64,000 bases of DNA from an uncultured Rhodospirillales bacterium (lineage in GTDB: Bacteria; Pseudomonadota; Alphaproteobacteria; Acetobacterales; Acetobacteraceae): the NCBI GenBank assembly GCA_903835235.1, contig CAILMF010000026.1, positions 124,001-188,000 on the forward strand, given 5' to 3'. This document shows positions 17,224 to 26,708 of this stretch, piece by piece. The notes below the pieces were generated by a model. That model ran no database searches. It saw only the letters and a list, made by a program, of their open reading frames with translations, and was not told the DNA's origin. A program made the translations under genes and the position numbers. Numbering within the stretch: position 1 is the first letter of the stretch; the number at the start of each line of letters is the position of its first letter.

Positions 17224-18273
17224 TCAACCTTCCGCCAGTGGCGGGTCCCCGGCCCGCAGCAGGCCACGGTCCAACCAGTGCCGATGCGCCAGGCCACGTA
17301 CCGCCAGCCAATCCGTCACCGCCCAGGCCAGCACCGCCTCCCGCCCGCCCAGCAGGCTGCGCACCGAAGGCAGCGGCACCGGCAGGAAGGGCGTGCTTTC
17401 CGCCTGCGCCCACAGCGCAATCCGCACCGTGCCCGGCTGGCCCTGGCTGCGCGCGTGAAAGCCATGGGTATCCGCCACCACCAGGGTATTGGCCGGCACC
17501 GCATGGCGCACCGGCTGCCCCAGCCCCAGCCCCGCCAGTTCCTCCAGCCCCACCCGCAGCGACCCGCGCTGGCTCATTGCGTCGGCCTCTCGCCAGGCCA
17601 GGCTGCGCGCCTTTTCCCAGGCCTGGCGCGCCGGCGTGGCGCGGTGCGACCCCGCCACGTACTGGAACGGCCCCTGCGCCTCGCCGACATCGTCCAGGTA
17701 CAGCCAGGCCTTCATCGTCGGGAAGAAGGTGTCGCTGTGCAGCGCCACCTGCGGGTCCGGCGGCGCCTGGCGATGCTGCGCGAAGATGCTTTGCAGGAAG
17801 GTCAGCGGCGGCTGGCGGCTGGCCGCCACATAGGCCAGCAGCCCCCGCCATTCGCGCGAGGCCAGGACCGCCCTGGTTTCCGGCAGCGGCCGGGTGACCT
17901 CCGGCGGCAGCGCGATCAGCCGGTTCAGCGCGTCACCCTGCACATGTTCGCGCGCCGGCGCCCGCAGCCCCAGCAGTTCCGCCTGCAGCCGGGCGAAGCG
18001 TTCCGGCGGCAGCCAGTCGCGCTTCACCAGAATGCCGTCACGGGCGAAGGTCGCGCGGTCCTCGGCCGAGGCACCGCCGGCCAGGAACCAGCGCCGTGCC
18101 GCCGCACCGCGCTGGGCCAGCGCCACGCGCCCGGCGTGCAGGCCGTGGCGGTTCAGCCGTTCGCTGCCCAGCAGCGGATTGTCGGTGAAGGCGCGCGTCG
18201 CCCCCGCCAGGGCCATCGCCTGCAAGGGCAGCCGCCCAACGCGCAGTATCTCGCCCAGCCAATGCCTTGCCAT
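17224..18273 (-). CDS. Phytanoyl-CoA dioxygenase family protein
   Basis: 349 residues starting MARHWLGEILRVGR; this ATG gives a normal length and the longer open frame upstream is not conserved-looking. FARDGILVKRDWLPPE is the typical domain entry. The Fe(II) ligands are visible as His-x-Asp in VALHSDTFFP and the distal His in DTHGFHARS, and the 2-oxoglutarate Arg follows in GTVRIALW. It should be a 2-oxoglutarate-dependent oxygenase; the substrate is not known. It is divergent from prpE with about 165 bases between starts. Confidence 0.82.
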   Translation of the reverse strand: MARHWLGEILRVGRLPLQAMALAGATRAFTDNPLLGSERLNRHGLHAGRVALAQRGAAARRWFLAGGASAEDRATFARDGILVKRDWLPPERFARLQAELLGLRAPAREHVQGDALNRLIALPPEVTRPLPETRAVLASREWRGLLAYVAASRQPPLTFLQSIFAQHRQAPPDPQVALHSDTFFPTMKAWLYLDDVGEAQGPFQYVAGSHRATPARQAWEKARSLAWREADAMSQRGSLRVGLEELAGLGLGQPVRHAVPANTLVVADTHGFHARSQGQPGTVRIALWAQAESTPFLPVPLPSVRSLLGGREAVLAWAVTDWLAVRGLAHRHWLDRGLLRAGDPPLAEG

Positions 18274-18440
18274 GGCCGCCACCCTAAAGCCACGGCGGCG
18301 CGGACGGAATCGGGAATCGCCCTGGCGCGGCTGATGCATCGCAAGGCCGCGCCACCGGGCCAGCGCTACCACGCCTTCACCGCTTGCCGGCACCGACCCG
18401 GCCTGCAAGCCTGCCCTCAAAACCAGCGGAGGACCCACCC

Positions 18441-20333
18441 ATGGCCGAGACCGGCTACGACGCCACCTATGCCGCCTGGCGCCAGCACCCCGAGGAGTGG
18501 TGGACCCAGGCCGCCCGCGGGATCGACTGGATCACCGCCCCCACAAGCAGCTTCGATGCGCAGGCCGGGGTCTATGGCCGCTGGTTCCCCGGCAGCCAAC
18601 TGAACACCTGCCACAATATGGTGGACCGCCATGTCGCCGCCGGCCGCGGCGACCAGGCCGCCATCATCTGGGACAGCCCGATGACCGGCCGGGTGGAGAC
18701 CACCACCTACGCCCAGCTGCTGTCCCGCGTGGCCAAGCTGGCCGGCGCCATGGCCGCCCGCGGAGTCGCCAAGGGCGACCGCGTGATCATCTACATGCCC
18801 ATGGTGCCGGAAGCCGCCATGGCCATGCTGGCCTGCGCCAGGTTGGGCGCGGTGCATTCCGTGGTCTTCGGCGGATTCGCCGCCGCCGAACTCGCCGCCC
18901 GCATCGCCGATGCCGAGCCGAAGCTGATCCTCTGCGCCTCCTGCGGGCTGGAGCCGGGCCGCACCGTGGCCTACAAGCCGCTGCTCGACACCGCGATCGA
19001 CCTTTCGCCGCACAAGCCGAGCAGCGTGCTGGTCTGGCAGCGGGAAGCGCTGGCCGCCACGCTGAAGCCGGGCCGGGACGAGGACTGGCTGGCCGCCGAA
19101 TCCGCCGCCACGCCGCATCCCTGCGTGCCCGTCGCCGGCACCGACCCGCTGTATATCCTCTACACCTCGGGCACCACCGGCAAGCCCAAGGGCGTGCTGC
19201 GCGACAATGCCGGCCATGCCGTGGCGCTGCACAACTCCATGCGGATGATCTACGGCCTGCAACCCGGCGATGTCTCCTGGACCGCCAGCGATGTCGGCTG
19301 GGTGGTCGGCCACAGCTACATCGTCTACGCGCCGCTGCTGGCCGGCTGCACCACGGTGCTGTTCGAAGGCAAGCCGGTGGGCACGCCGGATGCCGGCACC
19401 TTCTGGCGGGTCTGTGCCCAGCATGGCGTGAAGGTGCTGTTCACCGCGCCGACAGCGATTCGCGCCATCAAGAAGGAAGACCCCGAGGGCAAGCTGCTGA
19501 AGCAGTACGACCTGAGCAAGCTGGAAGCGCTGTTCCTGGCCGGCGAACGCTGCGACCCGCCGACCCAGCTCTGGATCGCCGACCTGCTGGGCAAGCCGGT
19601 GGTGGACCATTGGTGGCAGACCGAGACCGGCTGGGCCATCACCGGCGGCTTCCGCGGCCTGGGCCTGTTCGAACTGCACCCCGGCAGTGGCGGCAAGGCC
19701 AGCCCGGGCTACGACGTGCAGGCGCTGGACGAGGCCGGCCAGCCGGTGGCGCCCGGCCAGATCGGCAGCCTGGCGATTCGCCTGCCGCTGCCGCCGGCCT
19801 GCCTGCCCACGCTGTACAAGGCCGATGACCGTTTTCGTGAATCCTACCTGGAGACCTTCCCCGGCTACTACAACACCGGCGACGCCGGCATGGTGGATGC
19901 GGAAGGCTATGTCTGGGTCATGTCCCGCACCGACGACATCATCAATGTCGCGGGCCACCGGCTTTCCACCGGGGCCATGGAGGAAGTGCTGGCCGGGCAC
20001 CCCGACGTGGCCGAATGCGCGGTGGTCGGCATCAAGGACAGCCTGAAGGGCCAAGTGCCGCTGGGCATGGTGGTGCTGAAGGCCGGCGTGACGCGCGACG
20101 ACTCCGACATCGTGAAGGACCTGGTCCGCCTGGTGCGCGAAAAGATCGGCCCGGTCGCCGCCTTCAAGGACGCCATGGTGGTCCAGCGCCTGCCGAAGAC
20201 CCGCAGCGGCAAGATCCTGCGCGCCACGCTGCGCAAGATCGCGGATGGCGAGACCTATGTCGTGCCGCCGACCATCGACGACCCCGCGATCCTGACCGAG
20301 ATGGAATCGACGCTGCAGTCGCTGATGCGCTGA
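18441..20333 (+). CDS. prpE: Propionyl-CoA synthetase (acyl-CoA synthetase)
   Basis: 630 residues, the normal PrpE length, with GCGGAGGA upstream. An N-terminal ACAS_N region (YAAWRQHPEEWW) precedes the AMP-binding domain: P-loop-like YTSGTTGKPKGVLRD, adenylate motif WWQTETGWAITG, GYYNTGDAG and TDDIINVAGHRLSTG. The catalytic Lys lies in KTRSGKILRATLRK. RDNAGHAVAL and MRMIYGLQPGDV are typical of PrpE rather than acetyl-CoA synthetase. It activates propionate (or acetate) with ATP and CoA. No 2-methylcitrate cycle genes are adjacent. Confidence 0.92.
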   Translation: MAETGYDATYAAWRQHPEEWWTQAARGIDWITAPTSSFDAQAGVYGRWFPGSQLNTCHNMVDRHVAAGRGDQAAIIWDSPMTGRVETTTYAQLLSRVAKLAGAMAARGVAKGDRVIIYMPMVPEAAMAMLACARLGAVHSVVFGGFAAAELAARIADAEPKLILCASCGLEPGRTVAYKPLLDTAIDLSPHKPSSVLVWQREALAATLKPGRDEDWLAAESAATPHPCVPVAGTDPLYILYTSGTTGKPKGVLRDNAGHAVALHNSMRMIYGLQPGDVSWTASDVGWVVGHSYIVYAPLLAGCTTVLFEGKPVGTPDAGTFWRVCAQHGVKVLFTAPTAIRAIKKEDPEGKLLKQYDLSKLEALFLAGERCDPPTQLWIADLLGKPVVDHWWQTETGWAITGGFRGLGLFELHPGSGGKASPGYDVQALDEAGQPVAPGQIGSLAIRLPLPPACLPTLYKADDRFRESYLETFPGYYNTGDAGMVDAEGYVWVMSRTDDIINVAGHRLSTGAMEEVLAGHPDVAECAVVGIKDSLKGQVPLGMVVLKAGVTRDDSDIVKDLVRLVREKIGPVAAFKDAMVVQRLPKTRSGKILRATLRKIADGETYVVPPTIDDPAILTEMESTLQSLMR

Positions 20334-20340
20334 ACCCCGC

Positions 20341-20380
20341 CGCGGGGCCGGCCGCCAATTGAAAACGGCCGGCCCCCGCG
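20341..20380. terminator. Strong hairpin between convergent prpE and RTX/VCBS gene
   Basis: CGCGGGGCCGGCCG (20341-20354) pairs with CGGCCGGCCCCCGCG (20366-20380) with one bulged C and a loop containing AATTGAAAA. No long U-tract; probably a bidirectional terminator for the convergent genes. Confidence 0.55.
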
Positions 20381-20420
20381 AAGGAGCCGGCCGCGCTTCA
20401 CTGCCGCAAGCGGCGTTGGC

Positions 20421-22862
20421 TCAGCTGTACAGCGTCCAGGTGGCCGCGACGTCGATGGTGCCGATCGAGCCCTGGCCGATGATCGAGGCGCCGTTCATCT
20501 CCCAGACGTAGACATCGCCGGTGGTGGAGGTGAACAGGATGTCCGCCTTGCCGTCGCCATTGTAGTCGTTGACCTGCCTCACGCTCCACACCGCCGGGTC
20601 GATCGTGGTGATCACGTTCAGCGAGGCCACCGAGCCGGTGCCGACGCCCGACGCGTTCTTGCCCAGGGTCAGGATGGCGAAATCGCCGGCGGCATTGTGG
20701 CCAAGCAGGTCGGCAATGCCGTCGCCGGTGAAGTCACCCACGCCATCGATGTGCAGGCTGGGGCTGAAGCTGATGTCCTTCACCGTGCGGCTGGCGCCGT
20801 TCATGAACCAGAACTCGATGGCGCCGGCGGCAGCGTCGTACCAGACCACATCGGTCTTGCCGTCGCCGTTCACCTCGCCGAAGCCCAGCACGCTGAAGTT
20901 GCCGGTCGGCGCAGAGGCCACGGTGCCCTGGCTGATGATGGCATTGCCGTTCATCGACCACTCGTAGACCGCCCCGGCATTGGTGCCGACGCCGCCCCAC
21001 AGGATGTCGGCATAGCCGTCACCGTCGAAGTCGCGCACGCCCAGGCCGCGCCAGACGGCGGGGTCCAGGAAGACCGGCAGGCCGGCGCTGGTCACGTCGC
21101 CCTGGCTGGCAATGGTGCCGCCGTTCATGTTCCACAGGTAGATTTCGCCGTTGGTGGTGTTCTGGAACACCACGTCCGCCTTGCCGTCGCCGGCCACGTC
21201 GCCGATGCCGACCACGCTCCAGATCGGGTCCACCTGGCCCACCGTGTGGGTGTAGGCGTCAACGGCCAGGCCGTTGTTGTTCCAGATCCACACATCGCCA
21301 TCGGCGGCGCGCCAGAAGGTGGCGCTGCGGCCCACACCGAACAGGTCGTCCTGCGGCGCGCTGGTCAGCGCGTTGGTCACGTCGGTGAAGACGATGGTCT
21401 CGAAGTGGCTGAAGTTGATGGTCTGGCCGGCCTTCGAGAGGATGCCGCTGCCGTCGTTGTTGTTGGTGAAGAAGTAGCTGGCCTGGGTGCCGGAGACAAC
21501 CAGCACGTCATTGCCCAGGCCACCGTCCAGCGTCTCGTTGCCGGTGCTCTTGGCGATGAAGTCGTCATTGCCGTCGCCGCCGATGATCGACGGCGCCGTG
21601 CCGTTGATGGCATCGCTGCCGAAACCAGGCTTGCCGATGACCACGCCAGCCGAGAGGTTGACGCTGAGCGCGGAGTTGAAGCCGGCATAGCTCAGCGTGC
21701 CATGGCCGTTCAGGTCGTAGATGTCGCTGCCGCCGCTGGCGAAGATGGTGAAGCCGGTGGCGGTGACCCCGGTGAAGCGGTCGAAGCCCGAGGAGCCTTT
21801 GAACTGCTCGATGCTGGTGTAGGTGCCGCTGATGCCGGTGGCGGTACGCGCGTCCAGGTTGGTGGTGGAGCCGGACAGCGAGGCGAAGCTCAGCAGGTCG
21901 GTGCCGGCGCCGCCATCCAGCGAGCCCAGCACGTGATTGGCCAGGGTGCTGGCGATGATGGTGTCGTTGTGGTCGGTGGCGACCAGCCCGGCCAGCGCGC
22001 CCGACAGCACGTCGGTGCCGGTGGTCTTGCCGATGATGGCGCCGGTCTGCAGGTTGAAGGTCAGGCCCACCGTCGGCGAGGCGGTGATGGCATAGGCGGC
22101 ATAGGTCAGCCGGCCATTGCCGTTCAGCACATAGGTGTCGCCGCCTTCGGAGGCCAGCAGGGTGTAGCCCGTGGCGCTGCCGGTGGAGACCAGGTCGTCA
22201 TTCGCCGAACCCTGGAAGTTCTCGAAGTTGATGAAGCCGTTGCCGGCGTCATCGACCGCATTGCCGAGGTCGATGGTCACGCCATCGACGCCGAAGTTGG
22301 TCCACTTCAGCGTATCGCCGCCCGAGCCATTGGCGCCGCCATCGACCAGGCCGACCGTCTTGGTCGGGTCCAGCAGGACGGTGTCGTCCTGGCTGGTCAG
22401 CACCAGATTCTCCGGCGTGAGGACGATCGAGTCCGAGTTGGCGCCCGTCTTGCCCGCGACCAGGCCGGTCTTCAGGTTGACCGTCAGCCCCGCGGCGTAG
22501 CCGGCGTAGCTGAGCGTGCTGTTGCCATACAGGTTGTAGGTGTCGCTGCCTTCGCTGACATACACCGTATAGGCGGTGCCGGTCCGCGGCGCGCCGTTGG
22601 TGTAGCCGATCAGGTCGTCATCGGCGGAACCCCGCACCGCGGTGATGCCGACCAGCGTGAGGCCGACCGTCGTGGCGCCGATATCGACGCTGCCGACACC
22701 ATTGCCGAGCGTGGGATCAGCCAGCGTCAGCGTCAGGCTGGTAATGCTAGGGTCGGAGAAGTCGACGATGACGCCGCTGAATCCCCCACTGGAATAGGTG
22801 GTGAAGGACGGGTCGGTCACCAGGAGCGTCTGGGAATTCGCGGTCGCAGTCTTCGTCGCCAT
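20421..22862 (-). CDS. RTX-type exoprotein with C-terminal VCBS/FG-GAP-like repeats
   Basis: 813 residues from the ATG giving MATKTATANSQ. There is no classical signal peptide, as expected for type I secretion. Residues about 100-480 contain three internal repeats around SDTYNLYGNSTLSYAGY, DTYVLNGNGRLTYAAY and SDIYDLNGHGTLSYAGF. RTX nonapeptide-like motifs follow (GGDGNDDF, LDGGLGNDVL). The last 290 residues hold four or five VCBS-like blades with Ca-binding loops (DVAGDGKADVVFQN, DFDGDGYADILWG, DYNGDGKADILF). It is probably secreted and calcium-bound on the cell surface or outside. No type I secretion genes lie in the window. Function unknown. Confidence 0.8.
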   Translation of the reverse strand: MATKTATANSQTLLVTDPSFTTYSSGGFSGVIVDFSDPSITSLTLTLADPTLGNGVGSVDIGATTVGLTLVGITAVRGSADDDLIGYTNGAPRTGTAYTVYVSEGSDTYNLYGNSTLSYAGYAAGLTVNLKTGLVAGKTGANSDSIVLTPENLVLTSQDDTVLLDPTKTVGLVDGGANGSGGDTLKWTNFGVDGVTIDLGNAVDDAGNGFINFENFQGSANDDLVSTGSATGYTLLASEGGDTYVLNGNGRLTYAAYAITASPTVGLTFNLQTGAIIGKTTGTDVLSGALAGLVATDHNDTIIASTLANHVLGSLDGGAGTDLLSFASLSGSTTNLDARTATGISGTYTSIEQFKGSSGFDRFTGVTATGFTIFASGGSDIYDLNGHGTLSYAGFNSALSVNLSAGVVIGKPGFGSDAINGTAPSIIGGDGNDDFIAKSTGNETLDGGLGNDVLVVSGTQASYFFTNNNDGSGILSKAGQTINFSHFETIVFTDVTNALTSAPQDDLFGVGRSATFWRAADGDVWIWNNNGLAVDAYTHTVGQVDPIWSVVGIGDVAGDGKADVVFQNTTNGEIYLWNMNGGTIASQGDVTSAGLPVFLDPAVWRGLGVRDFDGDGYADILWGGVGTNAGAVYEWSMNGNAIISQGTVASAPTGNFSVLGFGEVNGDGKTDVVWYDAAAGAIEFWFMNGASRTVKDISFSPSLHIDGVGDFTGDGIADLLGHNAAGDFAILTLGKNASGVGTGSVASLNVITTIDPAVWSVRQVNDYNGDGKADILFTSTTGDVYVWEMNGASIIGQGSIGTIDVAATWTLYS

Positions 22863-23334
22863 GATGCGGCCTCCGGCAAGGGGGGGTCCGACCGGCCAGG
22901 CGCCCATGCGCCGACCTGCCGGTAGTCTTGGTTCGGGTTAATACTGTGTTTACAACCGCAGGTGAAGCGGTACCGCCGTCTCATTTTGTATTCACGGTTG
23001 CCATCATTTATGGCGTCTGGCCGGGGCGCCGTTGCATATAGCCGCCCGTTCGCCCTCGGAATGGCTGCTGCCCCTTGCTTTCTGCCGGCGACAGCCGCCG
23101 TCGTCACGTCTTGCAGGCGACTACCGTTGCGCAGCCGACCGCATTGATCACGGAACTGTGAAGTATGTTGCAGCGCACCTTGCTTGCCCAACCCGGCGGT
23201 TTGCAAGGCTTAGGCGCCCCAAGCCGAGTGTAATGAGTTGTCACCGATGCTGCGTTTGCGTTGACCCTTGTTCAACCAAAGGTTAAACGATGCCTAACAC
23301 CAGCGGCCCCGCCCTGGATCGAGGAGTTCCCCCG
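22863..23334. other. Intergenic region between divergent RTX genes
   Basis: Roughly 470 bases with no supported gene. The part near 22930-23010 is AT-rich (GGTTAATACTGTGTTTACAA) and probably contains the promoter of the minus-strand RTX/VCBS gene. The plus-strand promoter proposal is listed separately at 23261. Confidence 0.45.
23261..23289 (+). promoter_or_regulatory. Possible sigma-70 promoter of the RTX gene
   Basis: TTGACC at 23261-23266, a 17-base spacer, then TAAACG at 23284-23289. The predicted transcription start near 23296 falls after the ATG at 23290 and before the ATG at 23335, which favours the later start. The -10 match is weak. Confidence 0.35.
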
Positions 23335-24360
23335 ATGGCTACGATGCCCGGCTCGCACAACGAGACGTTTACCGACGAAACCGAGACCGAGGTCCAGCTG
23401 GGCACCGGTGGCGGCAATGAAGTGGAGTTCAGCGGCTCCACCGCGGACCACACGGTTCAGTCCGGTGGTGACAACGACACCATCTTCACCGGCAGTGGTG
23501 ACGACGTCATCCAGTCCAATGGTGACGGCGGCAACGTCGATGCCGGTGAAGGCAATAACCGTATCGGCTTCAGCGGCGCGGACAACAGCACCGTGTCGGC
23601 CGGCAGCGGCGATGACACTTTCGGTGGCTCGAACGTCACTGGTTCGCAGCTCAACCTCGGCGGCGGTGACAACACCGTTCTGCTGAACAATGCGGACGAT
23701 AACGTCATTGACGGATCGGAGGGCACGCTCAACGTGGTCCTCTCCGGCGGTGGCAATGAGGTCAACGCTGGCTCCGGTGACGACAGCCTGGGCATCGCCG
23801 GCAGCAGCAACGTGGTCTTCGGCGGTGGCGGCAACGACACGGTTCAGGTCGCCGGCAACAACAACTTCGTCGGCGGTGGTGGCGACGTCAAAATCGGCGG
23901 CGATGGCAACGTGGCCGGCGGTGGCAGCGCCGGCGACAACATCCAGTCCAACGGCGACAGCGCGGTCAACGGCGGCGGCGGCAATGACTTCGTGGTTGTC
24001 AACGGCGGCACCGCCTCTGGTGGTTCCGGCAACGATACGATGATTGGCTCCTCCGGTGCTACCCTGGTCGGTGGCAAGGGTGACGATCAGCTGTATATCT
24101 CGAGCGGCGGCGGCAGCATGTTCGGCGGCAAGGGTGCCGACGAGTTCATCATCACCGCCGATGCTGGCAGTGTCACGATCGCCGACTTCAAGATTGGTGA
24201 CGACACGCTGTTTATTGACGTCCCGGGTGTTTCGGCAGTCAGCCAACTGGCCGCCTCGTCCGACGCAGCTGGCGATCTGGTCATCAGTGTGGGTGCGACC
24301 ACCGTTACCCTGACCGGCATCTCCTATAACGACCTGAGCTCCCTGCACATCACCTTCTAA
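23335..24360 (+). CDS. RTX calcium-binding exoprotein
   Basis: 341 residues from the ATG (MATMPGSH) preceded by GAGGAG; an earlier in-frame ATG at 23290 is possible. Almost the whole chain is glycine/aspartate/asparagine-rich beta-roll sequence (TGSGDDVIQSNGDGG, SAGSGDDTFGG, GGGGNDTVQVAGNNN, GGSGNDTMIG, VGGKGDDQLYISSGGG). The C-terminal 60 residues (ITADAGSVTIADFKIGDDTL to SSLHITF) look like the uncleaved type I secretion signal region. There is no enzyme domain, so a structural or surface-layer role is possible. A terminator follows the stop. Confidence 0.82.
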   Translation: MATMPGSHNETFTDETETEVQLGTGGGNEVEFSGSTADHTVQSGGDNDTIFTGSGDDVIQSNGDGGNVDAGEGNNRIGFSGADNSTVSAGSGDDTFGGSNVTGSQLNLGGGDNTVLLNNADDNVIDGSEGTLNVVLSGGGNEVNAGSGDDSLGIAGSSNVVFGGGGNDTVQVAGNNNFVGGGGDVKIGGDGNVAGGGSAGDNIQSNGDSAVNGGGGNDFVVVNGGTASGGSGNDTMIGSSGATLVGGKGDDQLYISSGGGSMFGGKGADEFIITADAGSVTIADFKIGDDTLFIDVPGVSAVSQLAASSDAAGDLVISVGATTVTLTGISYNDLSSLHITF

Positions 24361-24378
24361 AGGGGCTGACCCCAACAG

Positions 24379-24412
24379 GCCCTCCCGCCGGCAACGGCGC
24401 GGAGGGTCTTTT
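24379..24412 (+). terminator. Intrinsic terminator of the RTX gene
   Basis: CCCTCC...GGAGGG with an inner CGCC/GGCG part, followed by TCTTTTC. Located just downstream of the RTX gene stop. Confidence 0.75.
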
Positions 24413-24485
24413 CGTATCAGCCCCCTGGCCGCCCGGCCGTTAACCCGGCATGGCCAAAACCCTGCTAGGGTGGCATCAACGCCCC

Positions 24486-26708
24486 ATGCCCAACGGGCCA
24501 ACCACCACAGTCGCTGAAGACCCGGAGTTGACGCTGGACACGCAGCCCCTCGCCGCCACCGCCGTCGTCACACGGCCCCTGGCGGCCTTCATGGAATTGT
24601 CGCCCCGCGTGGTGCTGGTGGCCATGCCCATGGGCACCCAGCTGGATCTGGTCGGCTTGAAGCCGATGGCGGCGCTGGGCGCGGTGCCGCCCCCGCTGGC
24701 GCTGAACCAGATGCCCGCCGAAGCCGGCAATACCATGCTGCTGCTGTGCCGCCCGCATGCCAGCTTGGCCGCCGGCCGCCCGCTGGCGCTGGTGCAGGGC
24801 ATGCGCCCGGCCGCGGAGTTCGACCTGGCCGCCGCGACCGAGCTGGCGGAGTTGCTGCCCGACCCCACCCCGGCAGCGGTGCTCCACCTGATGCGGATCA
24901 TCGCCCAGGCCGCGGTCGGCGGCCTGCGCGCCCGCAACGATGCTGACCTGGCGGCCACCTGCTGCCGCCTGCTGCAATCCGCCGGCCCCCTGGTGCCGCC
25001 GCTGCCCCCGCTGGCCCGCTGCGGCCAGGACCTGCTGCTCTGGGCACCGCCCCAGGGCTTCCCGCCCGGCTCCATCTTCGTCATCAACCCCACCGGGGTG
25101 CAGAGCCGCCTCTCGCGCTCCCGCCGCGCGGTGCTGCTGGGCACCGAGGCGCTGGGCAGCTACCTGCTGGACATGGGCGGCAACGCCACCCGCCTGCTGG
25201 CCCCGGCCGCCGAGACCACGCCGCCGCTGGCGGAGCTGCCGGCCGAGCTGCATCGCGTCGGCCTGGCGGAACTGGCCCTGGCCTCCGGCGCCGACCCGCG
25301 CGCCGCCAGCTTCCTGCGCGCCCATGCCAGCCTGGCCCTGACCCAGCCGCAGCGCGTCTTCGCCGACCCGCAGCGCCCGGTGGGCGCCGGGCTGGAACTG
25401 GCGGTGGACGACCATGGCGGCGGGCTGTTCCTGCGCGGCTGGCTGCGCGACCCGCTGGGCCTGGTGGACAGCGCCGTGCTGCGCTCGGCCTACGTGGAGG
25501 AAGCGCTGCCGCCGGAGCAGCGCCACCGCTACACGCGGCCAGACCTGGCCAAGGCCTTCGCCCAGGCGCCGCATGGCCTGGGCGCCAGCCAGCCCGGCTT
25601 CATCGCCTGGCTGCCCAAGGCCGCGGACCTGCCCCAGGCGCAATGGACCCTGCGGCTGCACCTGGCCAATGGCGAGCTGCTGGAGCCGACCTCCCCGCCC
25701 GGCCTGCTGCCACCGCACCAGGCGCGGGACGCGCTGTTGACCGCGCTGCCGCTGGCCGCGCTGACCGCGCCCATGCTGGACCAGGCCTTCATCCCCGCGC
25801 TGGGCCGCATCCAGGCCGCCTTCCTGGCCGCGCGCCAACCGCCGGAGGTGGTGCGGCTGGGTATACCGGTGGCCAACCCCGCGATCTCCGTGGTGGTGCC
25901 GCTGTACCGCAACATGCGCTTCATCCGCTTCCAGCTGGGCCACTTCGCCCGCGACCCCGCGATGCGCGAAACCGAGCTGATCTACGTGCTGGACAGCCCG
26001 GAACAGCGGCCGGAGGTGGAGCACCTGCTGCGCGCGCTGCATGCGCTGTACCGCCTGCCGGTCACGCTGGTGGTGCAGGCCGGCAATTACGGCTTCGCCA
26101 GCGCCTGCAATGCCGGCGCGGCGGAAGCCCGGGCGCCGCGGCTGTTGATGCTGAACTCCGACGTCATCCCGGCCGAGCGCGGCTGGCTGCCCACCCTGGC
26201 CGCGGCGCTGGACGCCGACCCCGCCATGTTCGCGGTGGGCCCCAAGCTGCTGACCGAGGACGACTCGGTCCAGCACGCTGGCCTGTACTGGGAACGCAAC
26301 GGCCCCTTGAACGAATGGTTCAACAACCACTACCTCAAGGGCGCCCCGCGCCACTTCCCGGCGCTGGACCAGCCGCGCCGGGTGCCCGGCATCACCGGCG
26401 CCGCCATGCTGCTGGACCGCGCCCGATACGAGCAGGTGGACGGATTCTCCACCTGCTACGTCATCGGCGACTACGAGGACTCGGACCTGTGCCTGAAGCT
26501 GCGCGCCCAGGGCGGCGAGATCGGCTACGAGCCGCGCGCCGAGCTGTACCACTTCGAACGCCAGTCCATCCGCGAACACGCCGTGCACGACCGCAACCTG
26601 GCCACCGCCCATAACCGCCGCATCCACCAGTCCCGCTGGGACCAGGCGATCGAACGGTTGATGGCCCGGCCGGAATACATGCCGGTTCCGCCGGGGAGCA
26701 CCGGCTGA
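24486..26708 (+). CDS. Glycosyltransferase with C-terminal GT2 domain
   Basis: 740 residues if the ATG giving MPNGPTTT is used (AGGGTGG lies 12 bases upstream); an ATG at 24450 is an alternative. The first 460 residues are Ala/Pro/Leu-rich and not recognised. The C-terminal 280 residues are a GT2/GT-A fold: ISVVVPLYRNMRFIRFQLGH, NYGFASACNAGAAEARAP, the metal-site strand LLMLNSDVIP, GPKLLTEDDSVQHAG, VPGITGAAMLLDR and GDYEDSDLCLKLRAQG. The arrangement resembles rhamnosyl- or O-antigen-type transferases. Its stop overlaps the next glycosyltransferase's ATG (TGATG), so they are coupled. The adjacent RTX exoproteins are plausible targets, but that is inference. Confidence 0.83.
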   Translation: MPNGPTTTVAEDPELTLDTQPLAATAVVTRPLAAFMELSPRVVLVAMPMGTQLDLVGLKPMAALGAVPPPLALNQMPAEAGNTMLLLCRPHASLAAGRPLALVQGMRPAAEFDLAAATELAELLPDPTPAAVLHLMRIIAQAAVGGLRARNDADLAATCCRLLQSAGPLVPPLPPLARCGQDLLLWAPPQGFPPGSIFVINPTGVQSRLSRSRRAVLLGTEALGSYLLDMGGNATRLLAPAAETTPPLAELPAELHRVGLAELALASGADPRAASFLRAHASLALTQPQRVFADPQRPVGAGLELAVDDHGGGLFLRGWLRDPLGLVDSAVLRSAYVEEALPPEQRHRYTRPDLAKAFAQAPHGLGASQPGFIAWLPKAADLPQAQWTLRLHLANGELLEPTSPPGLLPPHQARDALLTALPLAALTAPMLDQAFIPALGRIQAAFLAARQPPEVVRLGIPVANPAISVVVPLYRNMRFIRFQLGHFARDPAMRETELIYVLDSPEQRPEVEHLLRALHALYRLPVTLVVQAGNYGFASACNAGAAEARAPRLLMLNSDVIPAERGWLPTLAAALDADPAMFAVGPKLLTEDDSVQHAGLYWERNGPLNEWFNNHYLKGAPRHFPALDQPRRVPGITGAAMLLDRARYEQVDGFSTCYVIGDYEDSDLCLKLRAQGGEIGYEPRAELYHFERQSIREHAVHDRNLATAHNRRIHQSRWDQAIERLMARPEYMPVPPGSTG

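Noticed and set aside
18417-20054. 545-codon minus-strand frame opposite prpE
   Set aside because: Shadow frame; prpE carries all acyl-CoA synthetase motifs.
20697-22925. 742-codon plus-strand frame opposite the RTX/VCBS gene
   Set aside because: No domain-like content; the minus strand encodes recognisable VCBS and RTX repeats.
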